In this document: piece by piece, positions 24,589-33,068 of the stretch
Layout of the letters: each line of letters starts with the position of its first letter
How positions within the stretch are numbered: the stretch's first letter is position 1
NCBI GenBank assembly: GCA_038150465.1
Contig: JAYOTP010000008.1
Span: 1 to 64,000 of the forward strand
Length of the DNA stretch: 64,000 nt
DNA from: RFXV01 sp038150465
GTDB lineage: Bacteria; Bacteroidota; Bacteroidia; Flavobacteriales; Schleiferiaceae
Direction of reading: 5' to 3'
Position numbers and translations under genes: made by a program
The notes under the pieces: model-generated
Seen by the model: the letters and a program-made list of their open reading frames with translations, nothing else
What the model was told of the DNA's origin: nothing
The model's database searches: none

Positions 24589-27021
24589 TCAATCCAATTT
24601 CGTCTGCTCCCGGATCATTCGGGCGATCCGATCATCGATAGACTCCGTACTCACCCGCTCCCGATTGAGTCGGTCTACCAGGATGGGAAAGCAGAGCGGG
24701 CTCGGGCGCTCAATGCTCTTCAGGACGATCTCCTGGGCGCTGATCCGATCCAGTGCCGTGCGCAGACGGCCTTCTTCCAGTTGGAAGTTGAGTGCTTCAT
24801 CATAGGCTTGTTGAAGGAGGAGGTGTCCGGGGTCGAATTCCTTGAACACATCGAAGAGCAGTGCACTGGAATTCTGAAGCTGACGGTCTCTGACCTGATT
24901 CCCAGGATATCCCTGAAACACCAGCCCCGAAATGGAAGCAATATCCCGGAAGCGTCTGCGGGCCATTTCTGTTTCGTTCAGGCTTTGGCGGATGTCCTCC
25001 AAAAGATGTTCGGTGTTGAACAATGAACGATCGATGCGCTCATCGATGGGAGGCGGTTCTTCAGACAAGAGTTCGAAGCCGTAGTCATTCATGGCGATCG
25101 AAAAGCTGATGGGCATGAAAAGGGCGATCCGCCAGGCGATCAATGCTGCCATCCCTTCGTGTACAAAGCGGCCTTCGAAGGGATAGAAGAACAGATGATG
25201 CCCTTCTTTGTCGTGGAGGTATTCGACGAGGAACTGTTGCTCATTTGGGATGAGGCTCAGTTCTTCCTGCAGTTCAAGCATGGGGCGCAACATCTGCAAT
25301 TCAGCCTCCTTTGGGCCGGGTTCTGATGCTTCCTGCAACTTTTTTCGGAGCATGGCGCCCATCTGGGCGGAGAGCGGCATTCGGCTGCCCATATAACTGG
25401 TGACCACTCCTTTCTTCTGACCACGTGCGGGTTGGACGGTTGCAGTCATCTCCCGGAAGTGGATGAGTTCGAGCTGTTGCCCGGCAAACCAGAAGACATC
25501 ACCAGGCGAAAGACGCGCAACAAAATATTCTTCCACATGGCCCAGCGTTCCTCCTTGCCGGAGTTTGACGCGGATCATGGTGTCCGATACGATGGCTCCG
25601 ATGGAGAAGCGATGCCTTCTGGCGATCTTTCTGGAAGTGACAACGAACCGCCCATCATCGTCCACCTCTACCTTTTGGTAGTCATCATAGGCCGACAGAC
25701 TGCCGCCGGTCACCAGAAAATCCAGGCAAAAGGCCCATTCGTCATCGGTAAGCGTTTGGAAACAGTAGGTGCTGCGCAATTCTGGAAGGAGTTCTTCGGG
25801 AAAGAATCCATCGGATACGGCCAGTGTGGTCAGGTACTGGAGAAGTACATCAAAAGAACGGATGTACGGAATGCGGTCTTCAATGAGCGATTCCTTGATC
25901 GCCGCCCTGAGGGCCGAAGCTTCCACCAGTTCCAATGCATGGGTGGGAATGAAGTGGATCCTGCTGGTAGCGCCCGGTCGATGTCCGCTTCTTCCCGCAC
26001 GCTGCAGGAAGCGAGCAACTCCTTTGGGGCTTCCGATCTGAAACACCTGGTCGACCGGCCGAAAATCGACCCCAAGATCGAGACTGCTCGTACAAACCAC
26101 GGCTTTCACCGAACCTGAATTCAGCGCATCTTCCACCCAACCCCTGAGTTCCTTTGAAATGGAACCGTGGTGCATGGCCATTCGTCCGCTGAGGTCGGGA
26201 TTGGCCTCCAGCAGGCTTTGGTACCATATCTCGGCCTGGCTACGCGTATTGGTGAAGATCAAAGACGTCTTGGAGGTTTCGATCATGGGCAAGAGATCGG
26301 GTAGGAGGCGGATGCCCAGATGTCCTGCCCAGGGGATCTTGTCCAGACTCGGAGGAAGCACAGACTGAACCTCGATCTTTTTTTTGAGCCCGCTTTCGAT
26401 CAGCACCCCTTTTCCTTCAGGTCCCAGAAGCACTTCGAGCGCATTGTCCAGATTGCCAATGGTGGCTGAGATCCCCCAGATCAAGAGCTCGGGCTGAAGC
26501 GTCTTGAATCGGGCAAGGGCGAGTTCGGTCATATTGCCCCGTTTGCTTCCCAGTAACTCGTGCCATTCATCCACCACCACGAACCGAAGTGTCTTGAAAT
26601 GTCGGCGGTATTTCTTTTGGGCCAGGAGCACATGCAGACTCTCGGGAGTCGTGATCAGAATGTGCGGCATCTTTCGGTTTTGGGCGGCTTTGTCCCGAGG
26701 GGTGGTGTCCCCTGTTCGGATGGCGACCTCGAAAGGGTGTCCAAGTCCAAAGAGCGCACGTTCTGCCGACTGCTGTATCTCCTTGGTCAGCGCACGGATC
26801 GGACTGATCCAGATCAGCTGAAGACCCTCTTTCGGTGTTCTGGCCATCTCCTCCAGCATCGGAAGCAAAAGGGAATAGGTCTTTCCACTTCCGGTTGGTG
26901 CATTCACGATGCCGTGTTTTTTTTCCAAAACAGCTTGCCAACTCCTTTCCTGGAAGTCAAAGGGTTTCCAGGAATTGGCTTGGAACCATTTACGGATCAG
27001 CTCAAGTGGTTGCGCAGGCAT
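24589..27021 (-). CDS. Lhr-type DEXH helicase (ligase-associated DNA damage response family)
   Basis: An 810-residue superfamily 2 helicase. Motif I is NAPTGSGKTYSLLLP, motif Ia WISPIRALTKEI, motif II VVVDEWHELLGSKRGN (DEWH), motif III WGISATIGN; the second RecA fold has SLIFTNTRSQAE, VCTSSLDLGVDF and QRAGRSGHRPG. The C-terminal ~380 residues carry the Lhr winged-helix/DUF region. This size and the DEWH box match the helicase that in many bacteria sits with an ATP-dependent DNA ligase, a nuclease and PdeM; none of those partners is adjacent here. Instead it follows Rrf2 and cupin genes on the same strand. Confidence 0.85.
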   Translation of the reverse strand: MPAQPLELIRKWFQANSWKPFDFQERSWQAVLEKKHGIVNAPTGSGKTYSLLLPMLEEMARTPKEGLQLIWISPIRALTKEIQQSAERALFGLGHPFEVAIRTGDTTPRDKAAQNRKMPHILITTPESLHVLLAQKKYRRHFKTLRFVVVDEWHELLGSKRGNMTELALARFKTLQPELLIWGISATIGNLDNALEVLLGPEGKGVLIESGLKKKIEVQSVLPPSLDKIPWAGHLGIRLLPDLLPMIETSKTSLIFTNTRSQAEIWYQSLLEANPDLSGRMAMHHGSISKELRGWVEDALNSGSVKAVVCTSSLDLGVDFRPVDQVFQIGSPKGVARFLQRAGRSGHRPGATSRIHFIPTHALELVEASALRAAIKESLIEDRIPYIRSFDVLLQYLTTLAVSDGFFPEELLPELRSTYCFQTLTDDEWAFCLDFLVTGGSLSAYDDYQKVEVDDDGRFVVTSRKIARRHRFSIGAIVSDTMIRVKLRQGGTLGHVEEYFVARLSPGDVFWFAGQQLELIHFREMTATVQPARGQKKGVVTSYMGSRMPLSAQMGAMLRKKLQEASEPGPKEAELQMLRPMLELQEELSLIPNEQQFLVEYLHDKEGHHLFFYPFEGRFVHEGMAALIAWRIALFMPISFSIAMNDYGFELLSEEPPPIDERIDRSLFNTEHLLEDIRQSLNETEMARRRFRDIASISGLVFQGYPGNQVRDRQLQNSSALLFDVFKEFDPGHLLLQQAYDEALNFQLEEGRLRTALDRISAQEIVLKSIERPSPLCFPILVDRLNRERVSTESIDDRIARMIREQTKLD

Positions 27022-27061
27022 GATGGAGTAACCCCCGCCAACGATGCGGGTTCAGATGGAA

Positions 27062-27511
27062 TTATTCCTGGTCGGTTGGATCCTGCAGCAGACGCTGTTC
27101 GCGCTGCAAGAGGTCTTCGAGCGTACTTTCTTTGAGCAATTCGACCGTTTCGTTCCGAAGCTGCAAAAAGAGGTCACGGATGCCACAGCTCTCCTCGTCT
27201 TTGCATTCCTCGCAGCGTTCATAGTACTTGTAGGTCACGCAGGGCAGTAGAGCGATCGGTCCGTCGAAGAGCCGCATCACATCGGCCAGATTCACCTCTG
27301 TGCGATCCTTCAGCAGATAGTAGCCGCCGCTGGGTCCTTTTTTACTTCCCAGAATGCCGGCTTTTCTTAAGACGAGCAATATGCCCTCAAGGAATTTGGA
27401 GGGGATGTTTTCGCTATCGGCGATCCGGTGAATGGGTACAGGCTCGTTGCCTTCTCTCTGGGCGAGAAAGAGCAGGGCATTGATCCCGTATTTGGCTTTT
27501 TTACTCAGCAT
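27062..27511 (-). CDS. Rrf2 family transcriptional regulator with four cysteines
   Basis: 149 residues. An N-terminal winged helix (MLSKKAKYGINALLFLAQ, IPSKFLEGILLVLRKAGIL, GPSGGYYLL) is diagnostic of Rrf2. A cysteine cluster follows at residues 91, 100, 103 and 109, in the region where IscR/NsrR-type members hold an Fe-S cluster, so redox, NO or iron sensing is plausible; cluster binding is inferred. Its ATG shares one base with the end of the cupin gene and it precedes the helicase gene by 40 bases. Confidence 0.9.
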   Translation of the reverse strand: MLSKKAKYGINALLFLAQREGNEPVPIHRIADSENIPSKFLEGILLVLRKAGILGSKKGPSGGYYLLKDRTEVNLADVMRLFDGPIALLPCVTYKYYERCEECKDEESCGIRDLFLQLRNETVELLKESTLEDLLQREQRLLQDPTDQE

Positions 27512-28419
27512 TAGCCGGAGGCCTTAAGTCGGTTCTGACGGTCGTTCTCGCGTTCGTCGATGATCTCCTGGGCCTTGGCGATGGCCCGCTTGAGTTTGAA
27601 ATCGCTCCAAAGGTTCTTGTAATACTTATTGATGAAGTAGTCGAGTTTGCGGATCACAAAAACATTGTAGGCGCCTTTCAGTCTGTAAAGATTGGATTCG
27701 CTCAAGGCCCGAAGGCTGAGGCTGAAACTGCCATCGATGTATTCGATGTAGTGCCAGATGCCACTGGGCATGAAGAGCGTTTCGCCATGGGTGAGGGTGT
27801 GCTGGTAGCCCTTTGCGAATCGGAGTGCTGGATATTTCTCAAGATCGATGTTCGACAGGTCTGCAGCGCTGTGGGTGGTGAAGGGCAGCTTGTATAGATA
27901 CTTTGTCTGGTCCTGATCGAACAAGGTGATGCGTTTTGTGCCTCCAAATTGGGTCAGGAACACATGTGACAGATCGATATCGTAATGCAGCCGTACATCG
28001 GAACCTGCACAGCCAAAGAAGGTATACGGGAAATCCTCGAGCCATCCATCGGTGATGTTGGGGTAATCAAAATCGTCCAACAGTTCCGGTACGAGCTTGA
28101 ACAGGTTGAAGAGAAAGATCCGCAGGTCGCTGTCGGCACCCTTTTCCACGATGTCCAGATAATCCGCGAAAGCCATTTCCTCTGAAGGGGGCATTTCGAT
28201 CGCTGTCGGATCATTGTCCAGCCACTTGCCGTACAGTTTCACTTTTTCCTTTCCCGCCTTCTCCTTGAGATAGCTGTAGGTCCACTTTTCAGTGGCCTGC
28301 CAGTTTTGAGCAAAGTTTCTGATGACCACTGGTTTCAGCGGCTTGAGGTAGCGATGAACGAAATCTTCCTTGGAGATCTCATCCACCACGTCAATGGGTG
28401 TCAGTTGGAGTGGATCCAT
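27511..28419 (-). CDS. JmjC/cupin-like (cupin_8) domain protein
   Basis: 302 residues. The N-terminal PLKPVVIRNFAQNWQATEKW and the core HYDIDLSHVFLTQFGGTKRITLF followed by HGETLFMPSGIWHYIEYID match the cupin_8/JmjC-like fold, giving a candidate HxD...H facial triad (His in LHYDID, Asp two residues later, His in IWHYIEY). Such proteins are Fe(II)/2-oxoglutarate-dependent hydroxylases of protein side chains or small molecules. The C-terminal third is helical and basic. It opens the operon with rrf2 and the helicase. Substrate unknown. Confidence 0.85.
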   Translation of the reverse strand: MDPLQLTPIDVVDEISKEDFVHRYLKPLKPVVIRNFAQNWQATEKWTYSYLKEKAGKEKVKLYGKWLDNDPTAIEMPPSEEMAFADYLDIVEKGADSDLRIFLFNLFKLVPELLDDFDYPNITDGWLEDFPYTFFGCAGSDVRLHYDIDLSHVFLTQFGGTKRITLFDQDQTKYLYKLPFTTHSAADLSNIDLEKYPALRFAKGYQHTLTHGETLFMPSGIWHYIEYIDGSFSLSLRALSESNLYRLKGAYNVFVIRKLDYFINKYYKNLWSDFKLKRAIAKAQEIIDERENDRQNRLKASG

Positions 28420-28447
28420 GGAACTATCGAATAAGCGACGATCAACT

Positions 28448-28455
28448 CAAAAATA
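28448..28455 (-). promoter_or_regulatory. -7 box TATTTTTG for the cupin-rrf2-helicase unit
   Basis: Exact TAnnTTTG on the minus strand, 28 bases before the ATG at 28419. No TTG at 17-23 bases; the nearest is 28 bases away. The surrounding 28420-28541 region is AT-rich and holds nothing else recognisable. Confidence 0.5.
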
Positions 28456-28541
28456 TCGATTAGAATGAAAATTTAGTATCTGCCAACAAGATAAATGGTC
28501 ACATAAGAATGTCGGACGTATCCACAAAACCCATCATGTTC

Positions 28542-30008
28542 TCAAAGTTTGATGCACACATTCTTGGGCTCGGTAAAGAAGCGCAGTGCCTCGAATCCAC
28601 CTTCGCGTCCCATTCCGCTGTTCTTCATTCCGCCGAAAGGTGTGCGCAGATCACGCAATAGCCAGCAGTTCACCCAAATGATCCCGCTTTCTATGGCGGC
28701 GGCCATGCGGTGGGCCCTCTTCAGATCCGAGGTCCAGAGGGTCGCGGCCAGTCCATAGGACGTGGAATTCGCCCAACCGAGGACTTCCTCTTCCGTATCA
28801 AATGGCTGAAGGGTGACCACGGGTCCAAAGATCTCTTCCTGATTGGTTCGGCAATCCTGCGGCAGCCCCTCGAAGACCGTTGGCCGGAGGTAATAACCGC
28901 CTTTCAGTTCTCCCGACATCTCAGGTTCTGTTCCTCCGGTGAGCAGCTTCCCACCTTCCTCTTTGGCCAGCTCGATATAGCTCTTCACCTTTTCCAGGTG
29001 CGCCCTGGAAACCAGAGCTCCCATGCGGGTGTCTTCGCTGGAGGGATTTCCGACCTTCATCTTGGCCACCTTTTCCACAAAAGCATCCCGAAACTTCTCA
29101 TAGATCGGTCGTTCGATGTAGATGCGGGAGCCACAAAGGCAGATCTGCCCTTGATTGGCGAAACTCGACCGGACAGTGGTGCGCAGCATGTCCTCAAAAT
29201 CACAGTCAGCGAAAATGATGTTCGGATTTTTTCCGCCCAGTTCGAGCGATACCTTTTTGAAGCGTGGACCAGCGGTCTTCATGATCTGTGCGCCCGTTTG
29301 GGTACCGCCGGTGAAGGACAACACAGGAATGTCTGGATGCTCAACAATGGCCTGACCGACCGAAGGCCCCGTTCCGTGGACGATATTCAACACCCCCGGA
29401 GGAAGACCGGCTTCCATGCATATCTCAGAAAGTTTCCAGGCTGTGTAGGGTGTCACTTCAGAAGGCTTGGCCACCACCGTGCAGCCAGCGGCAAGGGCCG
29501 GAGCGATCTTCCAACTGAACAGGTACAACGGAAGATTCCAGGGAGAAATACATCCTGCCACGCCCGCAGCTTGTTGCAGGGTGTAGTTGAATCCATTGGG
29601 CCCCATTAGATGTGCTTCGCTCTTCTCGTGGAGAATGGCTGTGGCGTAGAAAGCAAAATTTGCACTGGCTCTGGGGATGTCCACAGATCGCGCGAGTTGG
29701 ACCGGCTTGCCATTGTCTCGGCTCTCTGCATGAGCCAACTCCTCCAGACGCCGTTCTATGCCCTTGGAGATGCGCATCAGTATCTCCGACCTTTCCTGGG
29801 CACTCAACGCACTCCAATGGGGGAAGGCTTTTTGGGCGGCTTGAGCTGCACGGTCAACATCGGTTTTTCCGCTGTCTGGAATGAGCGAATAGACCGTCCC
29901 TCTTGAAGGATCCATATTCTCGATGTATTCGCCGCTGGCCGGATCCTGCCAGTTCCCATCGATGTAGTTCTGAAGCTTTTCCAATCGTCCTTGGGCTTTG
30001 TAGCCCAA
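28542..30008 (-). CDS. Aldehyde dehydrogenase, 2-aminomuconate/2-hydroxymuconate semialdehyde dehydrogenase type
   Basis: 488 residues, full-length ALDH. Motifs: SPWNLPLYLFSWKIAPALAAG (oxyanion Asn), FTGGTQTGAQI, SLELGGKNPNI (general base Glu) and NQGQICLCGSRIYIE with the catalytic Cys in GQIC. The CLCGSR sequence after the active site is characteristic of the semialdehyde subgroup that acts in kynurenine or catechol meta-cleavage catabolism. It lies 6 bases after the EamA carrier gene on the same strand. Other kynurenine-pathway genes are not adjacent, so the substrate is inferred. Confidence 0.85.
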   Translation of the reverse strand: MGYKAQGRLEKLQNYIDGNWQDPASGEYIENMDPSRGTVYSLIPDSGKTDVDRAAQAAQKAFPHWSALSAQERSEILMRISKGIERRLEELAHAESRDNGKPVQLARSVDIPRASANFAFYATAILHEKSEAHLMGPNGFNYTLQQAAGVAGCISPWNLPLYLFSWKIAPALAAGCTVVAKPSEVTPYTAWKLSEICMEAGLPPGVLNIVHGTGPSVGQAIVEHPDIPVLSFTGGTQTGAQIMKTAGPRFKKVSLELGGKNPNIIFADCDFEDMLRTTVRSSFANQGQICLCGSRIYIERPIYEKFRDAFVEKVAKMKVGNPSSEDTRMGALVSRAHLEKVKSYIELAKEEGGKLLTGGTEPEMSGELKGGYYLRPTVFEGLPQDCRTNQEEIFGPVVTLQPFDTEEEVLGWANSTSYGLAATLWTSDLKRAHRMAAAIESGIIWVNCWLLRDLRTPFGGMKNSGMGREGGFEALRFFTEPKNVCIKL

Positions 30009-30014
30009 TTTACA

Positions 30015-30860
30015 TCAGGCCTTGGAGAACAGGTTGAAGAGCACTCCTCCGACGACGAGCAGCATGCCCAATAGAGTGATGGCCGAATAGTTCACACCGA
30101 AGATCAGCCAGTCAAAACCCAGCGCGAAAATGAGCCCGAAGTATTTGAAGCCCGAGATGCGGCTGAGCGCTGTACTCTGAAGAGCCTTGGTCATATTGAT
30201 CTGCGCGAATTGGGTGAGCAACCCCATGAGCAGGAGCAGCAGCCATTCGATCCCAACAGGGGTTTCCCAGTAGAAAAAGGAAAGCACGATCATTATGGGC
30301 AGTGCCATCAATGGAAAGTAGAAGACCACCACCACTGCATCATCCGTATCCCGGACCTTGCGGATCATATTGTAGGCCAGTCCGCTGAAAACCGCTGAGC
30401 AGACACCGGCCAGAAGGAGATAAGGGGAGAGGTTGGGCTCGAAGCCTTTGATGACAAGCACCCCCAACATCGATATTCCAAAGAACAGCCACTGCAGCGG
30501 GGCAACACGTTCTTTAAGGAGGAAGATGGCGAAGAAGGCTGTGAAGATGGGCGATAGGTATTGGATGGTGATGGCCGTTGCCAGAGGAAGTTTTTGAAGG
30601 GTGAAGAAGAACAAGGTCAATGCAATGGCGCCGAACAATCCGCGCAGGCAGAGTAGTAGGCGGTTGTTCCCCAATGGATGCAGACCGCGTTGCCGGATCA
30701 CGGCATAGCTCAAGACAATGGAAACGATGCACCGGAACAAGACCAGTTCGGTCGCTGGAAAACGTCCGAGGAACTTGACGACGAGGTTCATCAGGGCGAA
30801 GCCTGCGACAGAACGCATCATGAAGCGCACACCGCGTCGATCTTCAGTACTCAGCTGCAT
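30015..30860 (-). CDS. EamA/DMT family transporter
   Basis: 281 residues with ten predicted transmembrane helices arranged as two EamA repeats (first about 15-140, second about 145-281; e.g. ATAITIQYLSPIFTAFFAIFLLKERV at the end of repeat one). ATG 30860 is chosen over the TTG two codons upstream. The family exports amino acids, metabolites or nucleotide sugars; no substrate is visible. It lies between the secG terminator and the aldehyde dehydrogenase gene, probably forming a two-gene unit with the latter. Confidence 0.88.
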   Translation of the reverse strand: MQLSTEDRRGVRFMMRSVAGFALMNLVVKFLGRFPATELVLFRCIVSIVLSYAVIRQRGLHPLGNNRLLLCLRGLFGAIALTLFFFTLQKLPLATAITIQYLSPIFTAFFAIFLLKERVAPLQWLFFGISMLGVLVIKGFEPNLSPYLLLAGVCSAVFSGLAYNMIRKVRDTDDAVVVVFYFPLMALPIMIVLSFFYWETPVGIEWLLLLLMGLLTQFAQINMTKALQSTALSRISGFKYFGLIFALGFDWLIFGVNYSAITLLGMLLVVGGVLFNLFSKA

Positions 30861-30871
30861 CGGCAAGCATT

Positions 30872-30894
30872 AAAAAAGGCCCCGATCGGAGCCT
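30872..30894 (-). terminator. Intrinsic terminator after the miaB...secG operon
   Basis: On the minus strand a 7-bp stem (30894-30888 with 30883-30877, one G-T pair, loop GATC) is followed by six Ts. It lies 7 bases after the secG stop and closes the six-gene operon. Confidence 0.82.
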
Positions 30895-30900
30895 TTCATA

Positions 30901-31281
30901 TCATTCTTCTTCAACGGATTCGGGCAAGCCATCCGACAATTCAGCAGGTGAACTGCTCGGCACGACGGCCGCCGGAGGTGGAGGCGCAAAGCCTTCATCG
31001 ATCTGATTCTGGATGGCGGAATCCTCCAATTGCTGAGTGGCCGCTCCTCTCTCCAGGAACAAGTTACTGGCCAGGACAAGCGCCAAAAGGGCGATGGCCA
31101 GTGTCCAGGTACTGCGGTCCAGAAAATCGGTGGTCTTCTTTACTCCGCCCAGGATCTGGGTTCCGCTGCTGCTGCCTCCAAAAGCAGAGGACAGTCCGCC
31201 GCCTTTAGGATTCTGTACCAAGACGACCAATACCAGCAGGATGCAGGTGATGAAGATGAGTATCGCGAACAGTAAAGACAT
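30901..31281 (-). CDS. secG: Preprotein translocase subunit SecG
   Basis: 126 residues. Two transmembrane helices (about 3-22 and 55-75) flank the SecG signature VLVQNPKGGGLSSAFGG. The extended C-terminal tail (about 50 residues, rich in Pro, Ser, Glu, ending VEEE) is common in Bacteroidota SecG. It sits in the inner membrane with SecYE. The ATG shares one base with the preceding gene's stop, and a terminator follows. Confidence 0.95.
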   Translation of the reverse strand: MSLLFAILIFITCILLVLVVLVQNPKGGGLSSAFGGSSSGTQILGGVKKTTDFLDRSTWTLAIALLALVLASNLFLERGAATQQLEDSAIQNQIDEGFAPPPPAAVVPSSSPAELSDGLPESVEEE

Positions 31282-32573
31282 CAGGACTCTTTTTTCAATT
31301 GCTGTTTGAGCGCACGAATGCGGCCGGCAAAGAAACTACTTTTCTCAGGAAATCTCAAGCGGAGAATGTCGTAGGCCTCAATGGCTTTCTCCACGTGGCC
31401 CTGTTCGATGTAAAGCTTGGCCAGGGTCTCGGTCATGAATTCGGATCGTTCCTGAACACTTTCCGAAGCGATATTGGGTGTTTGTTCGGCCGTTTCCCCC
31501 TTTTTCGGCTGAAAACGAGGGGGTTCCTTGAGAAACTGATCGACCAATTCGATCTGTTCTTTCTTCCGTTCAGTCCGTTCCTGCTCCGAGGGAAGTGAAC
31601 TCAGCCAATCACTGAAGCTGCTCGATCCCGTGTCAGCTTGTTGGTCATCCTTTTCCGGTCCGGAGTCTTCCGATGCAGGCTTTGTGTGTTCAGGTTGGAT
31701 CGCTTCTTCTTCAGCAGCTGTGGATTCCTCTGTTGATGGACCATCTGGCTGATATTCTGCTTTTGCCTCTACTTGAGGCACGGTGGTCTCTTCTGCCTCT
31801 TGCCTCTCTGACTTTGCTTCAGAAGGAGGGTCATCGTCTTTCTGCTCTTTACGCTTTTTATGGGCGGCGAGAAGATCCTCCACCCGTTTTCGTGCAGCGG
31901 CTGCCGGATCGACGATGTCTTTAGGCAGTTCTGGCCGAGCGCCTTCTGTTTCGCTCGGGAGTGTGTTGTCTGCCGAAGTAGCAACAGCTTGTTCTTCTGC
32001 CTCTTCAGGTGTTTCTTCGATCGATGTTGATTCCTCAACGGCTTCTTCTCCCTGAGCCACGGGATGCTCCTGCTGCTCGCTGGCGGCATGCTCTCGAGCG
32101 ATATCGGCCTTATCCTCTTTTTCCTCCTCAGCTGGTTTGGTTTCTGCCGAAAATTCTTCCTTGGCTTCCTGTTCTACCTGTTCGGGGGCCGACTCTTCCT
32201 CGATCTCTTCGCCCGCCTGGACCGATCCGAGAACTTCCCGTGTTTCGGATCCAGCGCCTGCATCGGCTGTTTCCTCTTGAACAGCCTCTTCCATTTGAGG
32301 CTTAGAAGTATCCTCTTCGAAGGAACGGTCTGAGGGGGCCAGTGGCATGGAAACCCATTCAAAGAGTTGCCGACGATCGTAAATGTGAACGGCCGTGCGC
32401 TTGAGTTCCGCATCAAAACTGAGCGACTGGCTTTCTTGCAGGGCCTTGAGACGAAGCAGACGAACGGCCGTGAAATAGGGATGAGCATTCAGTTCTTTTT
32501 CAAGCGCCTGCTCCAGTGGTGCAGAGTTCGATCCTTTGTTCTGAAGGAGTTGTATGAGTTGGGCGCTGTCCAT
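31281..32573 (-). CDS. Glu-rich protein with C-terminal TPR-like motif, function unknown
   Basis: 430 residues in three parts: a folded N-terminal ~90 residues (MDSAQLIQLLQNKGSNSAPLE..., ELNAHPYFTAVRLLRLKALQ), a long low-complexity middle (about 90-340) dominated by Glu, Ala, Gln, Ser and Pro, and a C-terminal helical pair (MTETLAKLYIEQGHVEKAIE, YDILRLRFPEKSSFFAGRI) like one or two TPRs. No signal peptide or membrane helix, so probably cytoplasmic. It lies between lptE (3 bases upstream) and secG (1-base overlap). The arrangement suggests a scaffold or chaperone for envelope biogenesis, which is inference only. Confidence 0.75.
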   Translation of the reverse strand: MDSAQLIQLLQNKGSNSAPLEQALEKELNAHPYFTAVRLLRLKALQESQSLSFDAELKRTAVHIYDRRQLFEWVSMPLAPSDRSFEEDTSKPQMEEAVQEETADAGAGSETREVLGSVQAGEEIEEESAPEQVEQEAKEEFSAETKPAEEEKEDKADIAREHAASEQQEHPVAQGEEAVEESTSIEETPEEAEEQAVATSADNTLPSETEGARPELPKDIVDPAAAARKRVEDLLAAHKKRKEQKDDDPPSEAKSERQEAEETTVPQVEAKAEYQPDGPSTEESTAAEEEAIQPEHTKPASEDSGPEKDDQQADTGSSSFSDWLSSLPSEQERTERKKEQIELVDQFLKEPPRFQPKKGETAEQTPNIASESVQERSEFMTETLAKLYIEQGHVEKAIEAYDILRLRFPEKSSFFAGRIRALKQQLKKES

Positions 32574-32576
32574 TTC

Positions 32577-33068
32577 CTACCAGTTGGCGATCGCTGCGTT
32601 CAAAATGTTCTCCGCCAATTCCTGATTGATCTCTTCTATCAGTGCTTCCTCCACATCCGACAGATTTTGGCTGGCATCGTAGTCTCTGTATCGGGAGAAT
32701 TGTTTGTTGTAGTCCTTGGTGTCGTCCAGAGTGTTCGTGAAGCGCACCTTCACCTTGATCGTGAGTCTGTTTTGTGCCACAGTGGCGTTTGCCTGGGCAT
32801 TCACAGGCTCCACACGGTAATCGGTGATCTCCCCTTCCAGCTGAAGATCCCCATCTCTCGATGTGAGTTCCAAACGGGTTTGCTGAACAAAGATGTCTCG
32901 GATGGCCTCGGTCAGGGTCAGGCTGAGGTTGGGCTGGAACAACTCCGCATAATTGGGAAAGTTGGAAACACTGATCGTCTTGGCATCGCCCACATCTCCG
33001 CCTGTGAAGGTGTAGCCACCGGTACATGCGGCCACAGCCAGGAGAAGCAAGGACATCCATTTTTTCAT
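32577..33068 (-). CDS. lptE: LptE family LPS-assembly lipoprotein
   Basis: 163 residues with a lipoprotein signal (MKKWMSLLLLAVAAC, lipidated Cys15) followed by GGYTFTGG and SVSNFPNYAELFQPNLSLTLTEAIRDIF, the pattern of Bacteroidota LptE-like proteins. LptE plugs LptD and guides LPS into the outer leaflet. The gene overlaps the sigma-54 activator gene by 4 bases (ATGA), so it is probably translated after it. Confidence 0.88.
   Translation of the reverse strand: MKKWMSLLLLAVAACTGGYTFTGGDVGDAKTISVSNFPNYAELFQPNLSLTLTEAIRDIFVQQTRLELTSRDGDLQLEGEITDYRVEPVNAQANATVAQNRLTIKVKVRFTNTLDDTKDYNKQFSRYRDYDASQNLSDVEEALIEEINQELAENILNAAIANW

Noticed and set aside
27029..27053. Inverted repeat between rrf2 and the helicase gene as a terminator
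   Set aside because: The stem needs a two-base bulge and no T-run follows on the transcribed strand; read-through within the operon is more likely.
28710..29609. 299-codon open frame antisense to the aldehyde dehydrogenase gene
   Set aside because: No homology motifs; the sense frame carries all catalytic residues.
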